Of a stretch of DNA of 64,000 nucleotides, positions 1-8,441 are shown in pieces. The position numbers and the translations under genes are program-made. The DNA is from Deltaproteobacteria bacterium (GTDB taxonomy: Bacteria > Desulfobacterota > Syntrophobacteria > Syntrophobacterales > Syntrophobacteraceae). Location of the stretch: positions 43,006 to 107,005 of the forward strand of contig JAJXYD010000026.1 in assembly GCA_021780695.1 (NCBI GenBank), written 5' to 3'. The notes under the pieces were generated by a model that was not told the DNA's origin, did not search any database, and saw only the letters and a program-made list of their open reading frames with translations. Every line of letters begins with the position of its first letter. The stretch's first letter is position 1.

Positions 1-1
1 C

Positions 2-2077
2 TGGGACCAGGAAGTCATCTGGGCCAGGCAAAAGAGCCGGCCCATACCGGTTTTTTGCAGAAAGGCCGAAACGGATGCAAATTTTGAAAGGCTTGCGGCA
101 ATAATCCTTCAAAACAGCGGCCGGGTAAAGCTTGCCTGCGGATCGCACAACATACGGTCAATAGCGGCCGTGGCGGAAAAAGCCCTGGAGTTTGGGGTAA
201 ATCCGGAGGATACCGAGTTTCAGGTACTCTACGGCATGGGGCGCCCGGTTAGAAACGCTCTTCGAGCGGCGGGGCTTCCCGTTCGGGTCTATTGTCCGGT
301 TGGCGAGATGCTCCAGGGCATGTCGTATCTTGTCAGAAGGCTTTTGGAAAACACGGCCAATGAGTCGTTTTTGAGGCTTGCGGGCTCTAAGGGGCATTCG
401 AAAGGCGAGCTTCTAAAAAACCCGGCGGACGTGGCTGCCTTGGAAACCGCAGACGCTGACGGTGATCTTGGCGCCCCGGCGGCTCTGGGTGAGGGTGCTC
501 GATCGAGAGGGGGTTTTAGAAATGAACCGATTTTGGACTGGTCACGGCGCGAGAGCCGCGAAGGGTTTTCGCTGGCTTTAAAGAAGGTGCGCGAGAGCTT
601 TCCGCTAAAGATCGGGCTTCAAATCGGAGGCAAAAAAATTGAGACTAAGACATGCTTTGAGTCTTTAAATCCTAACCGAAACGATGAAGTTGTGGGGATA
701 ATATCTTCGGCGGGTATTAAGGAGGCCGAATTGGGGGTTTTCGCGGCCAAGGCGGCATTTCCGGCCTGGCGGGATATGCCGGCGGGGAAAAGAGCCGACT
801 ACCTTTTTAAAGCCGCGCAGTGCGCAAGGCTTAGACGTTTGGAGCTTTCGGCCCTTCAGGTCCTTGAGGTCGGCAAGTCGTGGAGTGAAGCCGATGGGGA
901 TGTGTGCGAGGCAATCGACTATCTGGAATATTACGGCCGGGAAATTTTTCGCTACGCCAACGAACGGCCAATCGGTAAAACCGCTGGTGAGACGAGCTTT
1001 CTCAAGTATGAACCGCGGGGTGTTACGGTCGTTATAGCTCCATGGAACTTCCCGTTGGCCATATCCGCAGGCATGAGTTCGGCCGCGATTGTGGCGGGAA
1101 ACACCGTGGTGTATAAACCTGCGTCCCTTTCGGCCGCTACCGGCTACATGCTGAACAGTATCTTCGAGGAGGCGGGGCTCCCGGCCGGAGTTTTTAATTT
1201 TGTTCCCGGACCCGGAGGGGAGATTGGAGATGCTCTTGTCAGCCACCCGGACGTAGCGATGATCGCCTTTACCGGCAGCTGGGAAGTGGGTACGGATATT
1301 ATTTCCAAGGCCCATAGGATGGAGCCGCAATCGAGCTGCGTTAAAAACCTCGTTTTGGAAATGGGAGGCAAGAACGCAATAATTATTGACTCGGACGCAG
1401 ATCTGGATGAAGCCGTGGTCTACGCAATAGAGTCCGCGTTCGGCTACCAGGGGCAAAAGTGTTCGGCCTGTTCGCGGCTGATAGTTATCGAGAAGATATA
1501 CGACAGATTCGTTGAAAGGCTTGAGGAGGCGACGGCAAGCCTTAATGTGGGACCGGTGGAACTACCGCACAATTTTATGGGCGCAGTAATAGATGAAGCG
1601 GCCCAAAAGAAAGTATTGCGCTATATTGAAATGGGTAAAAGGGCCGGCTATGGGTTCTTCGAGCGTAAAGCAGAATCCGATAATGGCTATTTTGTGCCCC
1701 TGTGTATTTTTAAAGGCGTCGATCCAGGGGATGCGCTTGCACAGGAGGAGATCTTCGGCCCTGTTTTAGCGGTCATAAAGGTGAGGGATTTCGATGAAGC
1801 AATAGATGTTGCAAACGGAACCCGCTACGCATTGACCGGAGGGGTATTTTCTCGAAGTCCGGCAAATACGGCCAAGGCTCGTGAAAAGTTCAGAACGGGA
1901 AATCTTTACATAAACAGGGGTTGCACCGGGGCGATAGTGGGCCGTCATCCATTCGGAGGCTTTAAGATGTCCGGACTTGGCGCCAAGGCAGGCGGGCCCG
2001 ATTATCTTTCGCACTTCATGGTTTTGCGAAACATCGTTGAGAATACGGTCAGAAGAGGTTTTGCGCCTGTTGACTAA
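2..2077 (+). CDS. putA: Bifunctional proline dehydrogenase / glutamate-semialdehyde dehydrogenase, 5' end outside window
   Basis: The reading frame is open from base 2, so the start lies upstream of the window; 691 residues are visible. The first ~115 residues match the C-terminal end of the FAD proline dehydrogenase barrel (GSHNIRS, then YGMGRPVR and a TANESFLR segment). A ~500-residue NAD aldehyde dehydrogenase domain follows, with FTGSWEVG in the nucleotide-binding region, LEMGGKNA, and the nucleophile region GQKCSACSR. Together the two domains oxidise proline to glutamate through pyrroline-5-carboxylate. The C-terminus stops soon after the dehydrogenase domain, so no extra PutA C-terminal domain is present. 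DNA-binding or RHH segments of long PutA proteins cannot be judged because the N-terminus is missing. The fusion is seen directly; the symbol follows the family. Confidence 0.93.
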   Translation, partial: WDQEVIWARQKSRPIPVFCRKAETDANFERLAAIILQNSGRVKLACGSHNIRSIAAVAEKALEFGVNPEDTEFQVLYGMGRPVRNALRAAGLPVRVYCPVGEMLQGMSYLVRRLLENTANESFLRLAGSKGHSKGELLKNPADVAALETADADGDLGAPAALGEGARSRGGFRNEPILDWSRRESREGFSLALKKVRESFPLKIGLQIGGKKIETKTCFESLNPNRNDEVVGIISSAGIKEAELGVFAAKAAFPAWRDMPAGKRADYLFKAAQCARLRRLELSALQVLEVGKSWSEADGDVCEAIDYLEYYGREIFRYANERPIGKTAGETSFLKYEPRGVTVVIAPWNFPLAISAGMSSAAIVAGNTVVYKPASLSAATGYMLNSIFEEAGLPAGVFNFVPGPGGEIGDALVSHPDVAMIAFTGSWEVGTDIISKAHRMEPQSSCVKNLVLEMGGKNAIIIDSDADLDEAVVYAIESAFGYQGQKCSACSRLIVIEKIYDRFVERLEEATASLNVGPVELPHNFMGAVIDEAAQKKVLRYIEMGKRAGYGFFERKAESDNGYFVPLCIFKGVDPGDALAQEEIFGPVLAVIKVRDFDEAIDVANGTRYALTGGVFSRSPANTAKAREKFRTGNLYINRGCTGAIVGRHPFGGFKMSGLGAKAGGPDYLSHFMVLRNIVENTVRRGFAPVD

Positions 2078-2135
2078 AACACAGCACACGGCCAGGATGG
2101 ACCCACACCATACACAATGGCTGAGGAGAAAAGTT

Positions 2136-3173
2136 ATGAGGGCGATTGGGGCAATAGCGATCATGTGTATGGCGGTGTGGTTTGGTGCGGGCACAAGTGT
2201 GTTTGCCGCACAGCTAACCGGGGCGGGGGCATCCTTTCCCTACCCGGTCTTGGCCCGATGGGCCCTGGCCTACAGAGACGAGACGGGCATAAAAGTCAAC
2301 TACCGCTCCATCGGGTCCGGGGGCGGTATAAGCCAACTGGAGGCCAACACCATAGATTTTGGAGCCTCTGAGATGCCTCTTGACCCCGTGACGCTAAAAA
2401 AGACGGGTCTTGTGCAGTTTCCGGTCGTTGTCGGCGGGGTAATACCCGTTGTTAATCTCAAAGGCATAAAACCCGGTGAAATCAAACTGAGCGGCAGTGT
2501 TTTGGCCAAAATCTACCTGGGCAAAATTACGAAATGGAACAGTTCCGAAATCGCAAGGCTAAATAAAGGGGTAAAACTTCCCGACCAATATATCAGTGTA
2601 GTGCACCGATCGGATGCTTCGGGCACAACTTTTACCTTCACCAACTATCTGTCGAAAATCAGCCCCGACTGGAAGCGCGCGGTTGGCACCGGCGTATCGG
2701 TTTCCTGGCCAAAAGGCGAGGGCGGCAAGGGCAACGAGGGGGTTGCCTCCTACGTCCAAAACATTTCGGGTTCTATCGGTTATGTGGAATATGCATACGC
2801 CCTCCAAAACAATATGACCTATACCTTAATGGAAAACAGAAACGGTTTTTTCGTAAAACCTGAGGCGAAAAGCTTTCAGGCTGCGACAGCCGGGTACAAT
2901 TGGGCCGGTTCGAAGGACTTTTACGTTGTCTTTACCGATCAACCGGGCAAGAAGGCATGGCCGATAATTGGCGTTACATTTATCCTGATGCACAAGGTTT
3001 CCACAGATCTGCCGGCAGCAAAACGGACGCTAAACTTCTTTGCCTGGGTCTATCGCAGCGGCGGAAAATCCGCCTGCGAGCTGAGCTATATTCCAATGCC
3101 CGAAAGCGCTGTAAAACTCATTAAACAGGAGTGGGCATCGCAGATCAAGGGACCTGACGGTAAACCCATTTAG
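2136..3173 (+). CDS. pstS: Periplasmic phosphate-binding protein PstS
   Basis: The 345-residue protein has a signal peptide (basic start, hydrophobic core, cleavage near VFAAQ) followed by the PstS signature GAGASFPYP, then SGGGISQL and a HRSDASGTTFTF phosphate-binding segment. It would capture phosphate in the periplasm for an ABC importer. The frame is open further upstream, but ATG 2136 is chosen: it has a GAGGAGA ribosome site 6 bases before it and is directly followed by the signal peptide. No pstC, pstA, pstB or phoU lies in the window, so its permease is elsewhere or lost. The next two genes are also for phosphate uptake (PiT type), which makes this a small phosphate-acquisition locus. 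Confidence 0.93.
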   Translation: MRAIGAIAIMCMAVWFGAGTSVFAAQLTGAGASFPYPVLARWALAYRDETGIKVNYRSIGSGGGISQLEANTIDFGASEMPLDPVTLKKTGLVQFPVVVGGVIPVVNLKGIKPGEIKLSGSVLAKIYLGKITKWNSSEIARLNKGVKLPDQYISVVHRSDASGTTFTFTNYLSKISPDWKRAVGTGVSVSWPKGEGGKGNEGVASYVQNISGSIGYVEYAYALQNNMTYTLMENRNGFFVKPEAKSFQAATAGYNWAGSKDFYVVFTDQPGKKAWPIIGVTFILMHKVSTDLPAAKRTLNFFAWVYRSGGKSACELSYIPMPESAVKLIKQEWASQIKGPDGKPI

Positions 3174-3454
3174 CAAGGAGGCTACCACCTTCGCGGCTTA
3201 CAAAATTCACTGACATAAAAGTAAACTCTTCATTACCTCCCTGTCCCAAAATGTGGTAAAAGCCATACTGTGAAAAATCGGCGGCCTGCAAAGGGCTGCT
3301 GAGAGGCAGAATTTTATTAAATATATTGCCGCTTTACCTGGATTTTAAGGATGGGAGCGCTTGAGGTTTAATTGTAGCCCGGCGATTCCTTTGGAAGGCG
3401 GATACCCCCAGGCTTTCGACATGGCCTTGAGGGATGACTCAATAAGGGTGGCCC

Positions 3455-4084
3455 ATGGCTTTTAGTTTTTTCCCAAAATCACCAAAATTTTTCGATTTCT
3501 TTCGCGAACAAAACCGCATTATCGTCAATGCGGCCACTGTGCTCGATAAACTTGCCCGGGAATTTGTCAATTGCGAATCGCAGTGCCAGGTGATCAACAT
3601 GCTGGAAGCCGAAGGGGACGTGATAAACCGCATTATCCGCCGGGAGCTGTCCACGACTTTCATCACCCCGATCGATCGCGAGGACATCCATGAGATCAAC
3701 TCCTCGCAGGAAACGATACTTAACCATATTCAGGCTGTTTCCAACCGGATTGGCGTCTATGAAATAAAAGAAGTACGCTTTCAGGCCAAAAGAATTATAT
3801 CGAATATAAGGGAAATGGTTACCGGCATCGGGGTGATGCTGGGCCACCTGGGAAACGGAAAAGAGGTTGCAGGCACAGTGGCCCAGCTTCAACATTTGAA
3901 GAAGGAATGTGAGATGCTTTTGGTCAGCGGTTTGGGGGAGCTCTATGATCACCCCGTAACGGAGCCGGGCAATATAGTGGAAATCATCAAGTGGACACAA
4001 ATCTACGACCGTATCGACAAGCTCTTTAACAGGACATGGCAGTTGACCAAATCCATTGAAGGGATCGTGCTCAAGAATGCTTGA
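3455..4084 (+). CDS. DUF47 (PhoU-like) accessory protein of the PiT transporter
   Basis: The 209-residue helical protein belongs to the DUF47/PhoU-like family (opening MAFSFFPKSPKFFDFF, repeated acidic helices such as EAEGDVINRIIRREL and DREDIHEI). Members are cytosolic three-helix-bundle metal-binding proteins thought to control PiT phosphate carriers. Its stop codon overlaps the start of the pit gene, so the two are translationally coupled, the usual arrangement for this family. The start at 3455 has a GGGTGG-type ribosome site. Confidence 0.9.
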   Translation: MAFSFFPKSPKFFDFFREQNRIIVNAATVLDKLAREFVNCESQCQVINMLEAEGDVINRIIRRELSTTFITPIDREDIHEINSSQETILNHIQAVSNRIGVYEIKEVRFQAKRIISNIREMVTGIGVMLGHLGNGKEVAGTVAQLQHLKKECEMLLVSGLGELYDHPVTEPGNIVEIIKWTQIYDRIDKLFNRTWQLTKSIEGIVLKNA

Positions 4085-5090
4085 GATACCCTTCTTCCTT
4101 ATCGTCGTCATAGTTGTCGCCATGGTCTTTGATTTTACCAACGGGGCACACGATTCGGCCAACGCGATCGCAACGGTTGTTTCCACCCGGGTGCTTTCGC
4201 CCGCGGCAGCGGTGGTGATGGCCGCAGTATTAAACCTGGTCGGTGCGTTTATCGGCACCCATGTCGCGCAGACCGTGGGCGGCGGAATCGTTCACCCCGA
4301 CATGATCAGGGGCTGCCAGGCTTTAACCCTTGCAGCCCTTTTTGGTGCGATCGCGTGGAACATATTGACCTGGTATCTGGGACTGCCCTCCTCGTCTTCT
4401 CACGCCCTGATCGGTGGGCTGGTAGGCGCGACCTTTGTCTATGCGGGAGCCAAGGCCGTAAATTTTTACTCTATTTTAGCCAAGGTCATACTGCCGCTTG
4501 CCCTGTCGCCTTTGGCCGGATTTGTAGCGGGTTACCTGCTTATGTTGTCGCTTTCATGGATTTTTCATAAATCCTCGCCCCGCAAGGTAAATAAGTCTTT
4601 TAGAAAACTTCAGCTGGTATCGGCGGCCCTTATGGCTACCAGCCACGGCACCAATGACGCACAAAAGACCATGGGGCTAATCACCCTTGCGCTTTTTATC
4701 GACCACATGATCACGAAAATGGTGGTCCCCTTCTGGGTGAAACTGGCGTGCGCTCTGTGCATGGGATTAGGTACGGCCATTGGCGGCTGGCGAATAATAA
4801 AGACAATGGGCCATAAGATCTTCAATCTGGACGCCATCCACGGTTTTTCGGCCGAGACATCGGCTTCGGCAGTTATTTTTGCATCTTCATTTTTTGGGGC
4901 CCCTATCAGCACGACCCACGTCATTTCGGCTTCCATCCTGGGGGTCGGGTCATCCAAGCGCTTATCGGCTGTTCGCTGGGGAGTTGCCGGACAGATGGCC
5001 ACGGCCTGGATTCTTACTCTACCCGCCTCCGGTCTTATCGCCGCACTTTGTTTTGAGTGCATGCGCATGTTGGGCCTTGCGGGTCGATGA
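4077..5090 (+). CDS. pit: PiT-family inorganic phosphate transporter
   Basis: The 337-residue inner-membrane protein has the two inverted PiT signature repeats: NGAHDSANAIATVVSTRV near the N-terminus and THGTNDAQKTMG (with preceding serine) near residue 185. Between them are hydrophobic helices and the SSSSHALIGGL segment. It would import phosphate (or metal-phosphate) using an ion gradient. The chosen start, ATG 4077, overlaps the DUF47 stop codon; an in-frame codon at 4056 lies inside DUF47 and is less likely. Sodium versus proton coupling cannot be read from sequence alone. Confidence 0.92.
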   Translation: MLEIPFFLIVVIVVAMVFDFTNGAHDSANAIATVVSTRVLSPAAAVVMAAVLNLVGAFIGTHVAQTVGGGIVHPDMIRGCQALTLAALFGAIAWNILTWYLGLPSSSSHALIGGLVGATFVYAGAKAVNFYSILAKVILPLALSPLAGFVAGYLLMLSLSWIFHKSSPRKVNKSFRKLQLVSAALMATSHGTNDAQKTMGLITLALFIDHMITKMVVPFWVKLACALCMGLGTAIGGWRIIKTMGHKIFNLDAIHGFSAETSASAVIFASSFFGAPISTTHVISASILGVGSSKRLSAVRWGVAGQMATAWILTLPASGLIAALCFECMRMLGLAGR

Positions 5091-5308
5091 GCGAATTTCC
5101 GGGGGGGACCTGCCCCACTGTCAAGTCAAGTTTCGTTCAGGACAGCTCAGCCACCTACTTCGATGCCGGGCTGTTCTCTGAGCCTGTAATGCCTGCCGCG
5201 CTACCTGCGGGCGATCACCCCTTCGCATTTGCCGAAGCTTTTTCGAACATAGACGAATTGCTCGTGCTTTCAGCTCCGGAGGCTGATCGGTTCAACCTCT
5301 CCCCCAAG

Positions 5309-5893
5309 CTATTTTTTACCGTGTTTTTTCCCCCACCATTCGTCGTGTCCCTTAAACCACCAGTCTGTTGAATCGGCGGCGAGGATCTGCTCGGAGATCT
5401 CTTGCGCCCTCGAAGTGAGAAGACGCTGTCTGGCGAAATGAATCCACTTGGACGCGTAGCTGTTTCCCAGATCTTTTTGTTGCTTGAGTTCGACAATGAG
5501 TTCGAGTTGGTCGGCGTCGTGGACCAGTATGGCCTCGGGGCTTTGGCACTGCCTATATTCCTTTAAAAGGCTCTTGAGCTCTTCTCCAAAGGGGAGCGAG
5601 GCCGCCAGGTCGGCCATGGCGCTCTCCTCGTCGACTGCAACGTATCTCTTGTTCACATAGTTTTGGTCCCCGGTTCGCGCCTCCGGCAGATCGTGGACAA
5701 GGCTCATGCAAATGACCTTGCACGTATCGATGTCCGAATCCATTCGCGAAAGAGCAAAACCGATCATGGCCACCCGGAAGGAATGCTCGGCCACCGATTC
5801 CCCTCCGGAGCCCAGGAACTGAAAGCCCGAACGGGGCGTTTTCTTTAACATTCCTAATTCAAAAAAGAAGTCGATTACTTTGCTGTATTCCAA
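5309..5893 (-). CDS. HD-domain hydrolase (YfbR/HDDC2-like 5'-deoxynucleotidase family)
   Basis: The 194-residue protein carries the HD metal-dependent phosphohydrolase pattern: VAEHSFRVA, then LVHDLPEA, and later VHDADQLE. This spacing is that of the YfbR/HDDC2 group, whose studied members remove phosphate from deoxynucleoside 5'-monophosphates. The substrate here is inferred from family only. It is divergent from ilvN and shares the 206-base intergenic region that holds a perfect palindrome (5971-5991). Confidence 0.85.
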   Translation of the reverse strand: MEYSKVIDFFFELGMLKKTPRSGFQFLGSGGESVAEHSFRVAMIGFALSRMDSDIDTCKVICMSLVHDLPEARTGDQNYVNKRYVAVDEESAMADLAASLPFGEELKSLLKEYRQCQSPEAILVHDADQLELIVELKQQKDLGNSYASKWIHFARQRLLTSRAQEISEQILAADSTDWWFKGHDEWWGKKHGKK

Positions 5894-5970
5894 TCAAGTC
5901 TCCCTTGTGATATCAATCTAAAGTTAAGGATCGTGCGAAATGCCTTGCGTTGCTTTTCTCCGGTTAATTC

Positions 5971-5991
5971 CTTAACCCGGACCGGGTTAAG
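5971..5991. promoter_or_regulatory. Perfect 21-base palindrome between divergent genes
   Basis: The arms CTTAACCCGG and CCGGGTTAAG are exact inverted repeats of 10 bases around a single A. The element sits between the starts of the HD-hydrolase gene (minus strand) and ilvN (plus strand), where a dimeric regulator could act on either promoter. A rho-independent terminator is unlikely because no gene ends here and there is no T-tract. Which protein binds is unknown. Confidence 0.45.
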
Positions 5992-6099
5992 ATAAGCCGC
6001 TCGCGGGCTATGAGTTTATTGCGCTTTAAAATACCGGTCAATATTGATATATTGGTCATTCGACATGTTTTTTAAAATACAGCCGGAGGTTCAAAATAA

Positions 6100-6627
6100 A
6101 TGGAGAAGCATACCCTGGCGGTACTGGTTGAAAATTCTCCCGGCGTTCTGACCCGCGTAGCTGGCCTTTTCGCTCGTCGGGGTTTTAATATCGACAGCCT
6201 TGCAGTGGGCCGAACGGATAGAGACGATGTCTCCCGCATGACCATCGTGGTGGAAGGAGACAAACCCCTTATCGAGCAGGTCACAAAGCAGCTCCACAAG
6301 CTCATAGACGTCATCAAAATCAGCAATATAACCGATGATGAGTATGTGGATCGGGAACTCGTGATGCTCAAGGTAACGGCGGACCCCGGCCAGAGAGTTG
6401 AAATCATGCACATTGCCGGCATATTCCGGGCCCGCGTCGTTGACCTTGGCAGCAAGACAATAACTTTCGAGTGCACGGGGACCGAGGGCAAGATCAACGC
6501 CTTCGAGGAATCTCTTCGCCCATACGGAATTAAGGAACTGGTTCGAACGGGCAAGATAGCCATGCTTCGCGGAAGCAAATATGTGGCCCTGAGCCTGGCT
6601 CAGACACGTGAAGCCGAAAACGGTTGA
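6100..6627 (+). CDS. ilvN: Acetolactate synthase small (regulatory) subunit
   Basis: The 175-residue protein starts with the ACT-domain pattern of the acetohydroxyacid synthase regulatory subunit (LAVLVENSPGVLTRVAGLF, then RRGFNIDSLAVG) and has the C-terminal ALS_ss_C domain. It activates the catalytic subunit and confers feedback control, usually by valine, in branched-chain amino acid synthesis. A GGAGG site precedes ATG 6100. The gene lies upstream of the large subunit, the reverse of the common ilvB-ilvN order, with 23 bases between them. Confidence 0.93.
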   Translation: MEKHTLAVLVENSPGVLTRVAGLFARRGFNIDSLAVGRTDRDDVSRMTIVVEGDKPLIEQVTKQLHKLIDVIKISNITDDEYVDRELVMLKVTADPGQRVEIMHIAGIFRARVVDLGSKTITFECTGTEGKINAFEESLRPYGIKELVRTGKIAMLRGSKYVALSLAQTREAENG

Positions 6628-6650
6628 AAATTTTTCCAGAGGGGGATGAA

Positions 6651-8324
6651 GTGGAAATGACAGTAGGCGAGGCCCTTCTCGAGTGCCTCGAAAGGGAAAA
6701 TGTCGAAATCGTTTTCGGTTATCCGGGCGGAGCAGTCCTTCCGCTCTATGACGCACTGTATCACTCCACCAGGATAAAGCACGTACTGGTGCGCCATGAA
6801 CAGGGAGGCGCCCATGCCGCCGACGGCTACGCGCGCGTTTCGGGCAAGGTCGGAGTGTGCATTGGCACTTCGGGCCCCGGGGCCACCAACCTGGTCACGG
6901 GCATCGCAAACGCTTACATGGATTCGGTGCCCCTTGTGGTGATCACCGGCCAGGTACCCACCATTCAGATCGGCACCGATGCCTTTCAGGAGGTGGATAT
7001 CACAGGCATTACTCTGCCTATAACCAAGCATAACTGGCTTTTGAAGGATCCCGCAAAACTGCCGCAGGTGGTAAAGAGCGCTTTTCATATCGCGTCCACC
7101 GGCCGCCCCGGACCGGTGCTGATTGATATTCCAAAGGACGTGGCCCAGGCCAGGATCAATTTCAAGTACCCTTCCTCGGTTAAGCTTAGAGGCTATAAAC
7201 CTACCTACAAAGGCCACCCGTCCAAAATCAGCGAAATCGCAAAGCTTACCGCGAAGGCTAAAAGGCCCATTATCTGCGCGGGCGGAGGCATTCTGGCCTC
7301 CAACGCCTCCGAAGAGCTCTTAAAATTTGCCGAAGCCATCTCGGCCCCTGTAACCAATACGTTCATGGGTCTTGCGGGCTTTCCCGGTGACCATCCGCTT
7401 TTCCTTGGAATGCTTGGCCTCCACGGAACCCGCTACGCCAACCTGGCCATAACCGAATGTGACCTGCTGATCGCGCTTGGCGCCAGATTTGACGATCGCG
7501 TCGTAATGAACATCAACAGTTTTGCCCCTGGGGCCACTGTCGTTCACGTAGACATCGATCCGGCTGAAATCGGAAAAGTTATCGCCACCAATGTCCCGCT
7601 TGTGGGCGACGTTAAAATGATCTTAAAAGAGCTGCTGCCTCTGCTCGAAAAAGTGGACCGCTCCGAATGGCTCGAAAGGATAAAATCCCTTAAAGCCCAA
7701 TATCCTCTTACCTACGAGGGCGATTCGAGCCTCAAACCCCAGTTTATTATCCAACAGCTTTCCGACTGCACCAGGGGGGATGCCATCATCGTTACCGATG
7801 TCGGTCAGCACCAGATGTGGGTAGCCCAGTACTACCGCTTTAAAAAGCCGCGCACCCTGGTATCCTCGGGCGGGCTGGGATGCATGGGATTTGGACTTCC
7901 GGCCGCCATCGGTGCGGCCATGGCCGCACCGATGGGGGAAAAAGTCATCCTCGTAAGCGGTGACGGCAGTATCCAGATGACCATCCAGGAACTTGCCACC
8001 ATGATGGAACAGTGCCTTGACGTTAAAATAATTCTTTTTAACAATTCCGCGCTCGGCATGGTGCGTCAGCTCCAGGAATACTATTGTCAGGGCCGCCACA
8101 TGGCAACCCATTTCCAGTTTCACCCGGATTTCGAAATCCTGGCTAGGGCCTACGGCATCCCTGCTTATACCTTCAGAACCCAGGAAGATGTAGTCAAGGG
8201 ACTTCCCGAGGTCATAAACAGTTCCGGTCCGGCGTTTGTCAACTGCATCGTTCCCCCTGAAGAAAACGTTTTGCCGATGGTGCCCGCGGGCAAGGGTATC
8301 AGTGAAACGGTCGAATGCGGTTAA
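6651..8324 (+). CDS. ilvB: Acetolactate synthase large (catalytic) subunit
   Basis: This thiamine-diphosphate enzyme condenses two pyruvates to acetolactate, or pyruvate with 2-ketobutyrate. At 557 residues it is of normal length. The conserved catalytic glutamate segment is RHEQGGAHAADGYAR, and the ThDP/metal-binding motif is GDGSIQM with downstream NNSALGMVRQ. GTG 6651 is chosen because AGAGGGGG ends 5 bases before it; ATG 6657 is an alternative, and the in-frame TTG at 6624 overlaps ilvN and has no ribosome site. It forms a two-gene unit with ilvN. Confidence 0.93.
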   Translation: MEMTVGEALLECLERENVEIVFGYPGGAVLPLYDALYHSTRIKHVLVRHEQGGAHAADGYARVSGKVGVCIGTSGPGATNLVTGIANAYMDSVPLVVITGQVPTIQIGTDAFQEVDITGITLPITKHNWLLKDPAKLPQVVKSAFHIASTGRPGPVLIDIPKDVAQARINFKYPSSVKLRGYKPTYKGHPSKISEIAKLTAKAKRPIICAGGGILASNASEELLKFAEAISAPVTNTFMGLAGFPGDHPLFLGMLGLHGTRYANLAITECDLLIALGARFDDRVVMNINSFAPGATVVHVDIDPAEIGKVIATNVPLVGDVKMILKELLPLLEKVDRSEWLERIKSLKAQYPLTYEGDSSLKPQFIIQQLSDCTRGDAIIVTDVGQHQMWVAQYYRFKKPRTLVSSGGLGCMGFGLPAAIGAAMAAPMGEKVILVSGDGSIQMTIQELATMMEQCLDVKIILFNNSALGMVRQLQEYYCQGRHMATHFQFHPDFEILARAYGIPAYTFRTQEDVVKGLPEVINSSGPAFVNCIVPPEENVLPMVPAGKGISETVECG

Positions 8325-8337
8325 AAATCCAGCGTAA

Positions 8338-8386
8338 GGCCGCGGGGGGACAAGTAGAATCAAATTTCCTGGCCTCCCCCCCCGGC
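8338..8386 (+). terminator. GC-rich hairpin after ilvB
   Basis: GGCCGCGGGGGG (8338-8349) pairs with CCCCCCCCGGCC (8375-8386) at 11 of 12 positions around a 25-base loop, 13 bases after the ilvB stop. A T-rich stretch (ATATTCTTCC) follows. It may end the ilv transcript before the hopanoid operon; the large loop and imperfect T-tract leave this uncertain. Confidence 0.4.
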
Positions 8387-8441
8387 CATATTCTTCCTTT
8401 ATAGCTTCTTCGCGTATGAAACCCAAGGAGACGACCCCGAT

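Noticed and set aside
665..1456. Long minus-strand ORF of 263 codons
   Set aside because: It lies wholly opposite the aldehyde dehydrogenase domain and shows no recognisable protein features.
4056..4076. Upstream start for pit
   Set aside because: It lies inside the DUF47 gene without a ribosome site. ATG 4077 gives the usual coupled arrangement.
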